Part shown: piece by piece, positions 9,473-18,192 of the stretch
How the letters are laid out: every line of letters begins with the position of its first letter
Position numbering within the stretch: the stretch's first letter is position 1
Assembly (NCBI GenBank): GCA_003427395.1
Contig: BFEA01000012.1
Coordinates: 4,784,259-4,813,581 of the forward strand
DNA length: 29,323 nt
Direction: 5' to 3'
Source of the DNA: Chara braunii
Lineage: Eukaryota; Streptophyta; Charophyceae; Charales; Characeae
Program-made: the position numbers and the translations under genes
The notes under the pieces: model-generated
What the model was told of the DNA's origin: nothing
What the model saw: the letters and a program-made list of their open reading frames with translations, nothing else
The model's database searches: none

Positions 9473-9920
9473 CGAAAAACGTAGTTCAAAAACAAATGCG
9501 GCAACTGTTGCATTTCTCGCCAAACACTGGCAGTTACTGTGAAAAAAGCCTAGTTCGAGAGCAATGCATTAATTGATGTTGACGTCATTCCAAAAAGTTA
9601 CTTAAGCTGCTTCCATGATGCAGATGGGAAGGTAGCCGCATCCACTTCCGAATCGCCCGTGTTATGAGGAGGCTGTGAAGTGAGTTGCATGCTTGGCATT
9701 GCTTGCTAACTACAAGTCTGTAATTAATAATTATACTACCTAGAGGATATCATCATGCATTGTGCCTTAATTACGCCCAGATACAGTCCCCGGCCCCCCA
9801 TAATTACAGAGCGTGCAAGTCGTGATGCTACCGGCAGGTACAAAATACTTGCAGCTAGCAGACAGAAGTTTTGACGAAAGAATCCTTTACTAGAGTCGCT
9901 GCATTTCCACCAAGTTGAAT

Positions 9921-10110
9921 GGGCCTAACTCAGTTGGTGTACACCCCTGAACTGAACTGTTGAAATATGAATCAGACCCAAGTTCGAATCCAGATGCAGC
10001 CAGATCAACAAAAGAACGTACTTCTGAAAATTACGCAGGGGCGGTCTGCTCAATATTCAATCACCTTCAATGATGATATATTGCCAAGGCCGTCGCCGTC
10101 TTGAAAAAAG
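9921..10110 (+). mobile_element. tRNA-derived SINE copy
   Basis: The head has an A-box-like ctaactcagttggtgtacac and a B-box-like agttcgaatccag. The body continues as gatgcagccagatcaacaaa, then ttctgaaaattacgcagg, and the 3' end is caatgatgatat followed by ccaaggccgtcgcc. The same head and tail occur at 18112, 20443, 24345, 25987 and 28404, which defines the family. This is the most complete uninterrupted copy here. It is non-coding, and such elements move with LINE machinery. Confidence 0.8.
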
Positions 10111-10194
10111 AGCTCCTGCGTTTGCTGTGACATTTTCTAAAAGTCACTGACGGACTGTGACAGCGTGACATTCTTTCTTTTTTTCAGAGTTCAT

Positions 10195-10760
10195 GTGACC
10201 TTCTTCGGACAGAATTGTTGCATTTTTGTTGGAGTTACTGTGGCATTTTTGTTGTAGTTACTGTCACATCTTCTTAAGTCAATTTTGATGCCGATGGACA
10301 GCATGTAGTGGGCCCATAATAATCATAGTATATTAGTATGTGACTTTTTCTGGACAGAATTGTCGCATTTTTGTTGGAGTTACTGTGGCATTTTTGCTGG
10401 AGTTAATGTGGCATTTTTGTTGTAGTTACTGTCACATCTTTTTAAGTCAATTTTGATGCCGATGGACAGCATGCACTGGACTCATAATAATCGTAGTATG
10501 TGACTTTTTTGGGACATAATTGTGGCATTTTTGTTGGAGTTACTGTGGCATTTGTGTTGGAGTTACTGTGGCATATTTGTTGGAGTTACTGTCACATCTT
10601 TTCAAGTCAATTTTGATGCAGACGGGCAGCACCTGCCAGCATGGGCTCATAATAATCATAGTATGTGACTTTTTCGGGACATAATTGTGGCATTTTTGTT
10701 GGAGATACCGTCACATCGTTTTAAATTTTAAGTCAATTTTGATGCAGATGGGCAGCATGG
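10195..10760. repeat. Satellite-like tandem repeat, four units of 145-165 bp
   Basis: Units starting gtgac at 10195, 10340, 10500 and 10665 share atttttgttggagttactgt, cacatctttt.aagtcaat and ttttgatgc.gatgg.cagca, then cataataatc.tagtat. Inside each unit a 23-25-bp subrepeat (ggcatttttgttggagttac) occurs one to three times, which explains the length differences. Confidence 0.8.
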
Positions 10761-11214
10761 GCTAATAGCCTAAAATACTAATCATGGTACAAGTACCTGC
10801 TATCATGCAGTTCTGTCAGTTCTGATACCTTGAGAGCATACTCTCACACTAGCATCTTTGTTCCTATTTCGAATTTTCTGGACGGAATTGCGGTCAGATT
10901 CTTTCTGGTCCGGCCGTAAATGCAGTCAGATACATTTACGAGACAGCTCGTGTGAGTGAGCCTTGACTACTGCATAAAAAGTTACAGAAGAGACGTCAAC
11001 AAAAATTGAATTCACCATCATGATGATTGTTTCAAATGAAAACGAACAACATAGGACACAAGGACGACAACTCCTGTTGTATATTCAGGAAAGTAGATTG
11101 GCAGCACCATGTACTTAGATAATAAAATTAATAAAATTAATAAAATTATTAAATTAATAACAATCATAACAATAATAATAATAACAAGGAAAAAAAAAAA
11201 AAAAAAAAACTTAC

Positions 11215-12176
11215 CTCCTCTTGTCCTCTTCAGCGTCCGAATTCAAGCACATGTCCGCTGAGGGCTCCTCTGGGAGCAGAACGTCATGCCAAGAAGAACG
11301 GCAAGCCCCATGCTGATCGCCCTCCGTTCTCGCTTTCGCATACCGCAACTCACTGGCCAACTCCTTCGCATCCTCCTCCTCCTCCTCCACCTCACAAGAC
11401 TCCATTTTTTCTGGGACATCTCGTGCAACTAGTACCGCTTGATCTGAATGATCTATTGCTGGTTCCACCGTCGATTCTGCGTGGCAATGGCCGACCGCGC
11501 GTTGATCTTCTTCAGAATCCCCGCGTGCAACAACAAGTTTCTTCTGCATCTTCTTCAGCGCTTGGAGCTCTTCCCTCTTTGCGGCTTTCTTCGAGTCCAG
11601 CGCGGCGATGTCATCCTTGAGCTCTGCGACTCTGGCATTCATCATGTCCAGCAGCTCTTGGGTAAACACGACGGCATTCCTCCTCTCCTCTATCTCTTCT
11701 TGCAACAGGTTCAAAGACGCGACGAGGGCGCTCCTCTCCTCTTTCTTCTTCTCGATGCTCTCTTCCAAACTCTTGTTCTCTCCCTCCTTGGCTCTCCGCT
11801 CCTCGTCGAGCCTCACCATCTCCTCTCTCTGCCGCTCCACCTCTCTTGCCATCCACACTGCCCTCTTGATCTGCTTCATCAAGGCGGCCATCTCCTCCCT
11901 CACTTCTTCTACCCTCTCCTTCGACGGCAAGCTGCCTCCCTTGTCCCCCCTCTCTCCCCCCCAACGGATACTGAACGTCAGCTTTCTGGCATCGGAGCAC
12001 CCCCTCCCAACGTGTCCCAGAAACAGATCCACCATCTGCCTCAGCCTCTCTGCGAACCGAACCCCAATTATCTTCCCCGTGAATTTGAAAAGGGCCTGCC
12101 CATAGCCTCCAGCCATGCAACCCAGCGCATATCCCGACGCCTGCACAATCTCCTCAATCGATGACTTCCGGGAACT
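11215..12176 (-). CDS. Exon 2 of an unrecognised coiled-coil protein gene
   Basis: A 962-bp open exon bounded by a pyrimidine tract ending tttttcag (AG at 12178-12177) and by GAGGAG|GTAAGT (GT at 11214-11213), both near consensus. It starts in phase 0 and ends with two bases of an Arg codon. Residues 1-70 form a compact region (SSRKSSIEEIVQASGYALGC, then KFTGKIIGVRFAERLRQMVD). Residues 85-210 are almost wholly charged and heptad-like (for example REVERQREEMVRLDEERRAK), a long coiled coil. After that comes an acidic low-complexity part (EVEEEEEDAKEL). Codon use and composition differ clearly from the flanking DNA, and the plus strand is open only as a by-product. A structural or scaffold protein fits, but I cannot name the family. 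Confidence 0.8.
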
Positions 12177-12313
12177 CTGAAAAAAAAAAAAAAGATCAAG
12201 GCAGCAGCAAACACATCCAGCAGCAAAATACGTCATCAGCAAAATAAAAAAAATAAAAAATAAAAAAAGGGAGCGCGGCTCGCCAAAACAAGTTAAAGCA
12301 GCAACCTAGTAGT

Positions 12314-12420
12314 ACACCTATCTCGGCCTTTTGGCTAAAAATAGATAAAGTGTAGCATGATACTAGCATCTGTTCTCTTGAGCAGTTTAATACCCCTGAT
12401 GCATGGCCGTCCATCGGGCC
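12314..12420 (+). pseudogene. U2 snRNA pseudogene
   Basis: It begins acacctatctcggccttttg, as U2 does apart from two changes, and continues with gctaaaaatagataaagtgtag, tctgttct, cagtttaata, ctgatgcatgg and ccatcgggcc. Insertions and substitutions in the branch-recognition part make a working snRNA unlikely. Unlike the other U2 copies here it lies on the plus strand. Confidence 0.8.
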
Positions 12421-12450
12421 AAAAAAGGAAAAGGAAAAAAAAAAAAAAGA

Positions 12451-12720
12451 GCAACCCACGGGCCAAGCTCAGTCGGTACAAGACTGAACTGTTGCAATAC
12501 AGACAGACTCCTCTGCGCAGTTTACTACCCTTGGTCCGTGGCCGTCCATCGGGCCACAAATAATTGAAAAAAAAAAAAAAAAAAAACAAGCAGCAACCCA
12601 CGGGCCAAGCTCAGTCGGCATGAACTGGTGAGATACAGACAGACTCCTCAAGTTCGAATCCCGAGGACAATCAGATGTACCAGAATAATATCATTCTGCA
12701 TTACCTTGGGCTCGGGCCCG
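12451..12720 (+). mobile_element. Two tRNA-headed SINE copies, one fused to U2
   Basis: The head gcaacccacgggccaagctc followed by agtcgg occurs at 12451 and 12593 and in both cases runs on to agacagactcctc. In the first copy the head is joined to U2 sequence (tctgcgcagtttactaccct, then gtccatcgggcca, at about 12512-12557). In the second it continues as a normal SINE (caagttcgaatcccgaggac, B-box-like). Each is preceded by an A-rich tract. Template switching during retrotransposition, or recombination with the U2 copy just upstream, would explain the fusion. Confidence 0.65.
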
Positions 12721-12919
12721 AGTCCCATTTCCGCTGATGCTTCATTTTCATTTCCGACAATCGAAATGAGAAAACCGAGAGAATTATTAGAAGCCACAGT
12801 CTCACAGACGTGCCGACAAAGACACAGACAGCCGCATTATCGGACGGATTAAATTTTAAATTTCCAAAAAGTTCGGTCGAAACTTCTCGAAAGCAAAACT
12901 TTGAGAAAAAGAGAGAGTT

Positions 12920-13025
12920 GTCCTTGGGGACATCCAATAAAATTGGAACGATACAGAGAATAAAGATTAGCATGGATGCCCCCCGCGCTTTCACAGATGA
13001 CACGCAGAAATCCAGAAACAGTCCC
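12920..13025 (+). pseudogene. U6 snRNA pseudogene, plant type
   Basis: It matches U6 from the 5' stem (gtccttggggacatccaata, aaattggaacgatacagaga) through gattagcatgg to gatgacacgcagaaatcc. It has an insertion after cagaga (ataaa) that breaks the ACAGAGA-to-AGC spacing, plus changes around the internal stem loop (ccccccgcgctttcacag). No plant U6 upstream element or TATA is visible just upstream. It is followed by poly-A, as retroposed copies are. Confidence 0.85.
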
Positions 13026-13064
13026 AAAAAAAAAAAAAAAAAAAAAAAAANAAAAAAAAAAAAA
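13026..13064. repeat. Poly-A tract with an N
   Basis: An A run directly after the U6 copy with a single N at 13051, then GA-rich sequence. The true length is not determined. Confidence 0.8.
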
Positions 13065-13359
13065 GAGAGAGAGATAGAGAGAGAGGAACGGACTTTCAGA
13101 GGGGAGCCATGATCGGACGGATTTCCAAAAGTTCGTGCTTTCTGTTCAAGTGAAAAAAAGAAAAAAAGAAAAACAAGAAATAGGAATGTTATATCCTACA
13201 GTAAGAAATATGTTTGTTTGTTTTTTGTGCTTTTTTTTTAGGGGGGGGCCGGTCGGCGGGGGGCTGTTAGTCGGTCAATCGAGTCCCTGTTGGCTCCGTT
13301 TAGCATGGCCCCCCCCGTGCCTGGACAGATGTTGCCCTCCCTCCTTGGGTGACGTGCCA

Positions 13360-13477
13360 CTACTACCATCTTCGCCCGAATAAAACGCCCGGTCATTAAC
13401 TCTGCATCTGGTCCGAAAGTTGGCCCAAATACAGCTATAACGACCGGGCGTTTTATTCCGGTGAAGACGGGTAGTAG
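13360..13477. mobile_element. MITE of the cgaataaaacgcccggtca family
   Basis: The ends are inverted repeats of more than 30 bp (left ctactaccatcttcgcccga, then ataaaacgcccggtca; right the reverse complement with small changes). The interior reads gcatctggtccgaaagttgg. Related half copies occur at 23520-23605 and 25186-25275. I cannot fix a target duplication (cca/caa). Confidence 0.7.
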
Positions 13478-13495
13478 CAAAAAAAAGGGATATAT

Positions 13496-13636
13496 ATAAC
13501 GCCTGAATCTGGAAACATTTGTGCAGAGGTGCAGGACACCGCAATTGATTGATCTGCTTTTTTGCATCTGTGCATAAAACACGTCCAGATTCAAGTGCTT
13601 CATCCAATCCTCTTTGCGAAGTGGGAGACCTCTCCC
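13496..13636. mobile_element. Degraded MITE related to the gtcccactagc family
   Basis: The interior (cctgaatctgg, gtgcagaggtgcag, ataaaacacgtccagattca, ccaatcctctttgcgaag) matches the elements at 16508 and 25417. The right end is present as tttgcgaagtgggagac, but the left end is missing or altered. Confidence 0.6.
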
Positions 13637-13840
13637 GCCCCCTCGTGGTCGCATCAACCTACCTATATGGGGGTCGGCGAACCCGATACGTTCGTTGACG
13701 ACAAAAAGCCATCGATTGAAAATTAAATCATATTCAAATTAAAACTTTTTCTTTGAAATTGGAAAAATTATGCTAACCTTCTCAATATGTGCAGACACAC
13801 ACAAAAAAAACAACAACAGTGGAGACCGCGATAATTTCCG

Positions 13841-13963
13841 CCTCCCCCCGAATAAAACACATGGTCACTACGGCTGTAATTTTTGTGGCAATTTCCCATC
13901 TGCCTAGATACAGCCATAATAATTATGACCATGCGTTGTTCCATTCGCGGGAAACAAAAAACG
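13841..13963. mobile_element. Diverged MITE, related to 13360-13477
   Basis: The left arm ccccgaataaaacacatggt and the right arm accatgcgttgttccattcg, then cggg, are imperfect inverted repeats around an AT-rich centre. Confidence 0.5.
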
Positions 13964-14031
13964 GTCAATAAGGGAAACAAGAGGGCGGGGGGGGGAAGGG
14001 AGGGGGAGGGGGGCGAGCAATGTGAGCGAAC

Positions 14032-14187
14032 CTTTCTCATTTCCGTGACGGCTTTACTAGCAAGCCTCAGCTTCTCCTCCATGTCCATCGAATCCTGCCT
14101 AGTAGGCCGTTCATTCATCGGCGCGCAGTCCAGCCTAGTGGGCCGTTCATCCATCGGCGCGCTGTCCGGCCTTCGCCGTTCAGTCAT
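14032..14187 (-). CDS. Putative exon 1 of the coiled-coil gene
   Basis: The first ATG downstream of the TATA tract that fits is at 14187 (MTERRRPDSAPMDERPTRLD and on). It gives 52 codons ending AAG|GTTCGC, with the GT at 14031-14030. The end is in phase 0, as exon 2 requires. A 12-residue unit, (D)(S/C)APM(D/N)ERPTR(L/Q), is repeated twice in frame at 14166-14095 as a 36-bp tandem duplication. An earlier ATG at 14289 lies only about 10 bp from the TATA and would precede the start of transcription. Alternatively the exon belongs to another gene or starts at an acceptor near 14240 (ctcag). Confidence 0.45.
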
Positions 14188-14296
14188 CGCGGTGAATCCT
14201 TGTCGTTGGGCAGTCAAAAGTAGCAGCGCCCTCTTGTCACTGAGTGTCCTTCCTCCAAAATTCCAAATCAAGCAGACTGCCACTGACAAAACTAGC

Positions 14297-14310
14297 TATA
14301 TATATATATA
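14297..14310 (-). promoter_or_regulatory. TATA-like tract upstream of exon 1
   Basis: A run of seven TA units lies about 110 bp upstream of the ATG at 14187 on the same strand. A start of transcription about 30 bp downstream would leave a leader of roughly 80 bp. It could also be a simple TA repeat. Confidence 0.3.
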
Positions 14311-15694
14311 GAGGCAATAGTAATCATAAAGCAAAAAAGAGAAGCAAAGTGATCGAGTCGCCACAGCCAACAGCCAACAGACAAACGATGTCAATAGTCT
14401 AGACTCGAAAAAGCCGCAGCAGCTGTGCAGCAGAGCTATCGAGGAGAACGTGGCAAAATTTGCATGGCAAAAAATTAGGAAACAGGAAACAAGAACACGG
14501 ACAAATATTACCGACACAGTCATCAGAATAGCAGGAGCTGCAAAAAAAAAAAAAAAAAAAAACGGAATAGGAGCTATCCGATATCTATATACATATATTT
14601 TATCGATATGTTATCTAATATTATATAATATATTATTTTTATATTATTATGTTATTTTTTTATTACTACACATTTGTTTTTTATTTACATATCATATAAA
14701 AAGGAAGAAGCAGGCCCTGGAAGACGGTCAGTCGATGGGAGTCATGGGACACATTGCGCCAAGTCCCACTAGCGGCGGTCATGTTCCTGTCTTCCGAACT
14801 ACGCGGCACATTGCGACGGCGGGCGTTGTGCGGCCTTATTTTCTCCGTGGGTCGTACAGTTCTTCCACATGAAGTACCTTAAAAAAAAAAACAGAGAAAA
14901 AAAACGCAAAGGAAGCTGTGCCCCCCGGGCTAAGTCCCACATACACCGTTGAGTCTCAACGTTGAACTAGCTCAACGTGTGCGACCCCTCACGACGTCTA
15001 AGATGCATCCGGAGCTGCACATCCAGCGGTTGTTCCTAGCCTCCTAGGTGTATAAAATACATAAGACTTTCGTTTTTGTTTTTCCTTTCAATAAAGGTGC
15101 TAAACAATCCTTCCACCCGAATACAAAGCCCCCTACCCTGCCCATCTTCCGCTGAACTACATACCCCACTTGCAGTGGGGTATCGGTTCAACGGGGCTTG
15201 TGCCATCATGACCTACTGTGGGAGGACGCTCTGACAGCCGTGGGAGGACACTCTGTCAGAGTGTTCATGCTTTGTTTGGCTGTGCAGCCCCAAACTCGTT
15301 TCTGCGAAGGCACCAAGCCAGCAGTACTGTCCAGGTTCATTTCATGTTGTAGTGAGTCCCTGCCTCGGACGTTGCGTAGTATGCGGAGACTTTCACTGAG
15401 GACTGTTGTATTTTAGATTTTACTTTTTAGAAAATACGGACAAAGGTTTCAGTAGAATTTGGTTATTCATTGTTTATTGGGAAATAGGCCGTTGTCGCCG
15501 GGTATGGCGTATGAATTATGGGTCCATCTCCTTTTCTCGACATTCACAAAAAAAAAAGAAAAAAAAAAGAACATATGGAAGTGTATCTTTCCATGTTCTT
15601 GCGGAAATTTCATTGTCGAATTCCACCTTTGGAGAGCAGTGCAGGGAGGCCCAATGGTGAAGCTTTCCTCTGTCGAACAGACCATGGTCATCTC
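14311..15694. other. Non-coding stretch, AT-rich in part
   Basis: Positions 14580-14702 are strongly AT-rich. Isolated MITE-like ends occur at about 14757 (ccaagtcccactagcggcgg) and 14929 (gggctaagtcccac) without partners. A small repeat (gtgggaggac, twice) lies at 15221-15250. I see no gene. Confidence 0.45.
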
Positions 15695-15860
15695 GGCCGT
15701 GGTCCCACTAGCGAAGGGGATAGGACAGAAATCCTGAATCTGGCTATGTTTTATGCCGAGATACAGAAAAGCAGTTCGATCTCTATTTCCTGCTCCTGTC
15801 CTGAAAAACATCCAGATTCTGGCATTCAATCCGATGCTCTTTGCTAATGTGACCACGGCC
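15695..15860. mobile_element. MITE, gtcccactagc family
   Basis: The left end ggccgtggtcccactagcga is matched by the reverse complement of the right end (ggccgtggtcacattagcaa). The flanking triplets are ctc and ctg, so the 3-bp duplication is imperfect. The interior has the family's internal inverted pair around aatctgg and ccagatt. Confidence 0.75.
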
Positions 15861-15938
15861 CTGGTGATGCAAGGTTTTGCTACCGTAACTCTCGCCTCCA
15901 CACGTGGCAGGTGTTTCATAAACGTTTTTCTTCCTGGT

Positions 15939-16021
15939 TTTTTTTTTTTTTTTTTTTTTTCAATGGACCTGATCAGAACAGATACTACACTTGATCTTAG
16001 CCAAAAGGCCGAGAAAGGTAT
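15939..16021 (-). pseudogene. 5' U2 snRNA fragment with a poly-A tail
   Basis: On the minus strand the sequence starts at 16021 with ATACCTTTCTCGGCCTTTTG and follows U2 with almost no change to tgttctgatcag at about 15970. It then breaks off into ggtccattg and a run of about 22 A (plus-strand T, 15939-15960). This has the structure of a truncated, reverse-transcribed snRNA. It is the best-preserved U2 5' end in the window. Confidence 0.85.
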
Positions 16022-16507
16022 TTTTCCTGTTTTTGCACTCTCCCTTTGTGTGTCTTTTTTTTTTTTTTTTTTTTTTTTGCAGTCCCTTCGTGTTTTCGAT
16101 TCATCACTCCCATATCTCGAACGGAACTGGCGGTCCCCCTCTCTAGCGTGATGTGCACCGCCCCAAAGGAGGACTCACATACCATACCACCTTAGACATA
16201 AGAAGGTGATTGAACATCTGCACTGCCCCGATAGGGAAGCACCGAGTTCACCGCCTGCCTGCCTCAATAAGCCAACGTGAAACAGAAGAGAATGGCCTTT
16301 TTGCCCTTCGATCCATGGCAATCGGCGGTGGCAAGGAGTGTCACACAACTGGGAGGTGGTCCCCATTACCGGACCAGGAGCAATGCACCTAGGAGCAATG
16401 CTTGGTAGTGGGACTCGGACCCCGGGGTTCAATGCAGTGGTAGCGTTATATGATTACGTTTATTTTTGCCCCCCTCGCAGTCACGGCTTCGAGGGTCCGT
16501 CCTGCAG
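16022..16507. other. Non-coding stretch between elements
   Basis: It holds a poly-T tract (16055-16078) and otherwise unrecognised sequence with no open frame of interest. Confidence 0.4.
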
Positions 16508-16674
16508 GGCGGAGGTCCCACTAGCAAAGAGGATAGGATCAAGCTCCTGAATCTGGACGTGTTTTATGCAGAGGTGCAGAGAAAAGCAGTTCAATCTGAT
16601 TTCCTGCACCTGTCCACAATGACGTCCAGATTCAGGCATTCGATCCGATCCTCTTTGCTAGTGGGACCACGCCC
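16508..16674. mobile_element. MITE, gtcccactagc family
   Basis: The ends are ggcggaggtcccactagcaa on the left and the reverse complement of gggcgtggtcccactagcaa on the right, followed on both sides by agaggat. The flanking triplets are cag at 16505-16507 and 16675-16677, a 3-bp target duplication. A second inverted pair lies inside (aatctggacgt, acgtccagatt). There is no coding capacity. Confidence 0.85.
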
Positions 16675-17000
16675 CAGGCGTCCGGATTGTCGATCACGCA
16701 TTTTTTCTTGGATACGTTTTCCTTTTGTCCTGTAGTGGTTGGCGCCCGAGGTTTCCTCGTCCCTTTTGTCCCTTTTTTGTGGATTTTTTGTGCATTTTTT
16801 GTCCATTTTTTGTCCATTTTGTCCAATTTTTTGTCCATTCTGTCCTTTTTTTTCCCTTTTTTTGTCGTTTCGCAGTATGCGGGGAGCAGTGCTTCCCCGC
16901 ATGTCAGAACACACGTAGGCCTTCAGAAAAAGCCAGGCCTTCAGAAAAGGCCGTGACTCGTGAGCGCCTCACGCGGCCTCGCTCCACTGCCGCGTTCTAA
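16675..17000. other. T-rich stretch with ttttttgtcc units
   Basis: Between about 16750 and 16866 the unit tttttgtcca(t) recurs with variable T length. Near 16919-16955 the segment gccttcagaaaaagccaggc is partly repeated. I see no gene. Confidence 0.5.
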
Positions 17001-17170
17001 GGGCCTCGCCACACCATTGTCGAAACGAGAAAAGAACGAATGCATCCACCTCAGAAAGTTGGTAAGATGCATCCATTATTACTATTACATCGTAACGGAT
17101 GCATCTTGCCCTTCTCTGCGCTAAGATGCATTCCTTCGTTTTTCGTTTCGACAGTCGTGTGGCGAGGCCC
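17001..17170. mobile_element. Harbinger-like MITE, gggcctcgccacac family
   Basis: The terminal inverted repeats extend for about 45 bp with few mismatches, beginning gggcctcgccacac at both ends, then tgtcgaaacga. The flanks are TAA at 16998-17000 and 17171-17173. A 3-bp TWA duplication and GGG-starting ends are what PIF/Harbinger elements show. There is no open frame. Confidence 0.88.
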
Positions 17171-17230
17171 TAAATGTAACTCCGATTGTTTCCAGGCCTC
17201 GATCATACCGTATCAATTCAATAACACTAA

Positions 17231-17350
17231 GTCTTCCCCCGAACACAACACCCCCTCATTTCGATTGTATCGGACCGCAAACATACCTTGCAATGCTTGC
17301 ATACATTCATTTTGAGAATTTTTGACGGTGCGTTATGCTCGGGGGAAGAC
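17231..17350. mobile_element. MITE, gtcttcccccgaacacaac family
   Basis: The left end gtcttcccccgaacacaaca is matched by the reverse complement of the right end (gtcttcccccgagcataacg). A related element is at 28880-28983. The target duplication is not resolved. Confidence 0.7.
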
Positions 17351-17523
17351 GCCAGGTGCATGTTTTCTACACGGCAAGCACGCCATTATATTATATTACG
17401 TTAAATAAAGGCAGGGCTACTACGGTAGCCCTTTTTTTTTTTCTTTTTTCTTTCTTTCGAGGGCTGCGCCGCCCTCTGCGCCAGTGGAATACAGAGGCAA
17501 CGCTTGGAGGCGGTCGTGGTCGG

Positions 17524-17687
17524 GGGCCAAGTCCCACTAGCAGCGTTGAGCTACCTCAACGCCTGAATGTGGACGCTTTTGCGGAGCTGTGCCAAAATGG
17601 TGTCGAATTTCCTGAACTGCACGTCTCCACAAATACGTCCAGATTCGGGCGTTGAGGTAGCTCAACGCTGCTAGTGGGACTTGGCCC
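17524..17687. mobile_element. MITE, gtcccactagc family
   Basis: The ends are gggccaagtcccactagcag and its reverse complement, then cgttgagctacctcaacgcc and the matching partner, so almost the whole left third pairs with the right. The flanks are CGG at 17521-17523 and 17688-17690. The interior again carries the aatgtggacg/cgtccagatt pair. Confidence 0.88.
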
Positions 17688-17719
17688 CGGGGAATCAAGC
17701 TTACCCTTACAACCCCTCC

Positions 17720-17826
17720 ATACCCCAAAACAATTAATTTAATATCGTTGTAGACCGATGGACCACGGATCAGATCTGATGATCAGAACAGATATTCGAT
17801 CTTAGCCAAAAGGCCAAGAAAGGTAT
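17720..17826 (-). pseudogene. U2 snRNA pseudogene, longest colinear copy
   Basis: On the minus strand it begins ATACCTTTCTTGGCCTTTTG and runs through ggctaagatc, tctgttctgatca, atctgatccgtgg, ccatcgg and acgatattaaattaattg, which is the order of the plant U2 5' half. Part of the branch-recognition segment is lost (gatcgaatatct in place of the normal aagtgtagtatct), so it should not work in splicing. Confidence 0.85.
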
Positions 17827-17852
17827 CCCCGGTAGCCCTTTTCAAAACGTGT

Positions 17853-17922
<70 letters not shown>
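17853..17922. repeat. (AAC)n followed by poly-A
   Basis: About 13 AAC units run into more than 30 A. It could be the A-rich 3' end of a retroposon whose body I cannot identify. Confidence 0.9.
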
Positions 17923-17923
<1 letters not shown>

Positions 17924-17945
17924 GTGCTTGCACCCAAGAGCCTAC

Positions 17946-18111
17946 GGAGTGGCCGCACGGCGCACGAAATGAAAAAGGAAACGAATGCATCTTCCAGCAG
18001 AAATCGCCCGGTTCATCGGTTTTCTGTAAATAGTAACGAGTGTATTTTGCCACTTTTCGTGGCCAGATGCACTCGTTTCCTTTTGGTTTTGTGTGCCGTG
18101 TGGTGAGGCCC
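17946..18111. mobile_element. Harbinger-like MITE, gggcctcgccacac family
   Basis: The left end ggagtggccgcacggcgcac and the reverse complement of the right end (gggcctcaccacacggcaca) align along their length. The flanks are TAC at 17943-17945 and 18112-18114. The interior (gcatcttccagcagaaatcg, ggttcatcgg, aatagtaacgagtgtatttt) matches 22690-22812 in the opposite orientation. Confidence 0.82.
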
Positions 18112-18192
18112 TACGTCACGGTACCTCAGTGCATACACCCGTGAACTGTTCAAATACCGACCCAAGATCGAATCTGTATAATGGAACTTGAC
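18112..18192 (+). mobile_element. SINE, 5' part, split by a LINE
   Basis: The head cctcagtgcatacacccgtg, then aactgttcaaataccgaccc and aagatcgaatctg, is the family's tRNA-like part. It ends in the LINE target sequence ggaacttgac at 18183-18192. The rest of the SINE resumes at 20443. Confidence 0.82.

Larger units (their letters stand above)
8764..11214 (-). other. Intron 2 of the coiled-coil gene, repeat-filled
   Basis: It begins with gtaagt at 11214-11209 and ends with cag at 8766-8764. It contains the foldbacks at 9081-9180 and 9395-9472, a SINE at 9921-10110 and a satellite block at 10195-10760. The rest, including 8785-9060 and 10761-11200, shows no gene. A poly-A tract lies next to the donor at 11190-11209. 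Confidence 0.6.
12177..14031 (-). other. Putative intron 1 of the coiled-coil gene
   Basis: It would begin with gttcgc at 14031-14026 and end with tttttcag at 12184-12177. It contains U2, SINE and U6 copies (12314-13025) and MITEs (13360-13963). I see no exon-like sequence between, and 12723-12919 holds nothing recognisable. The call depends on exon 1 being right. Confidence 0.45.

Noticed and set aside
11448-12164. Plus-strand open frames of 238 and 165 codons
   Set aside because: They are antisense to exon 2. The minus strand has the splice sites and the coiled-coil pattern, while the plus readings are Leu/Ser-rich shadows.
13238-13657. Minus-strand frame of 139 codons
   Set aside because: It reads through two MITEs, and the peptide LNLDVFYA.MQ is the translated MITE interior that recurs in other family members.
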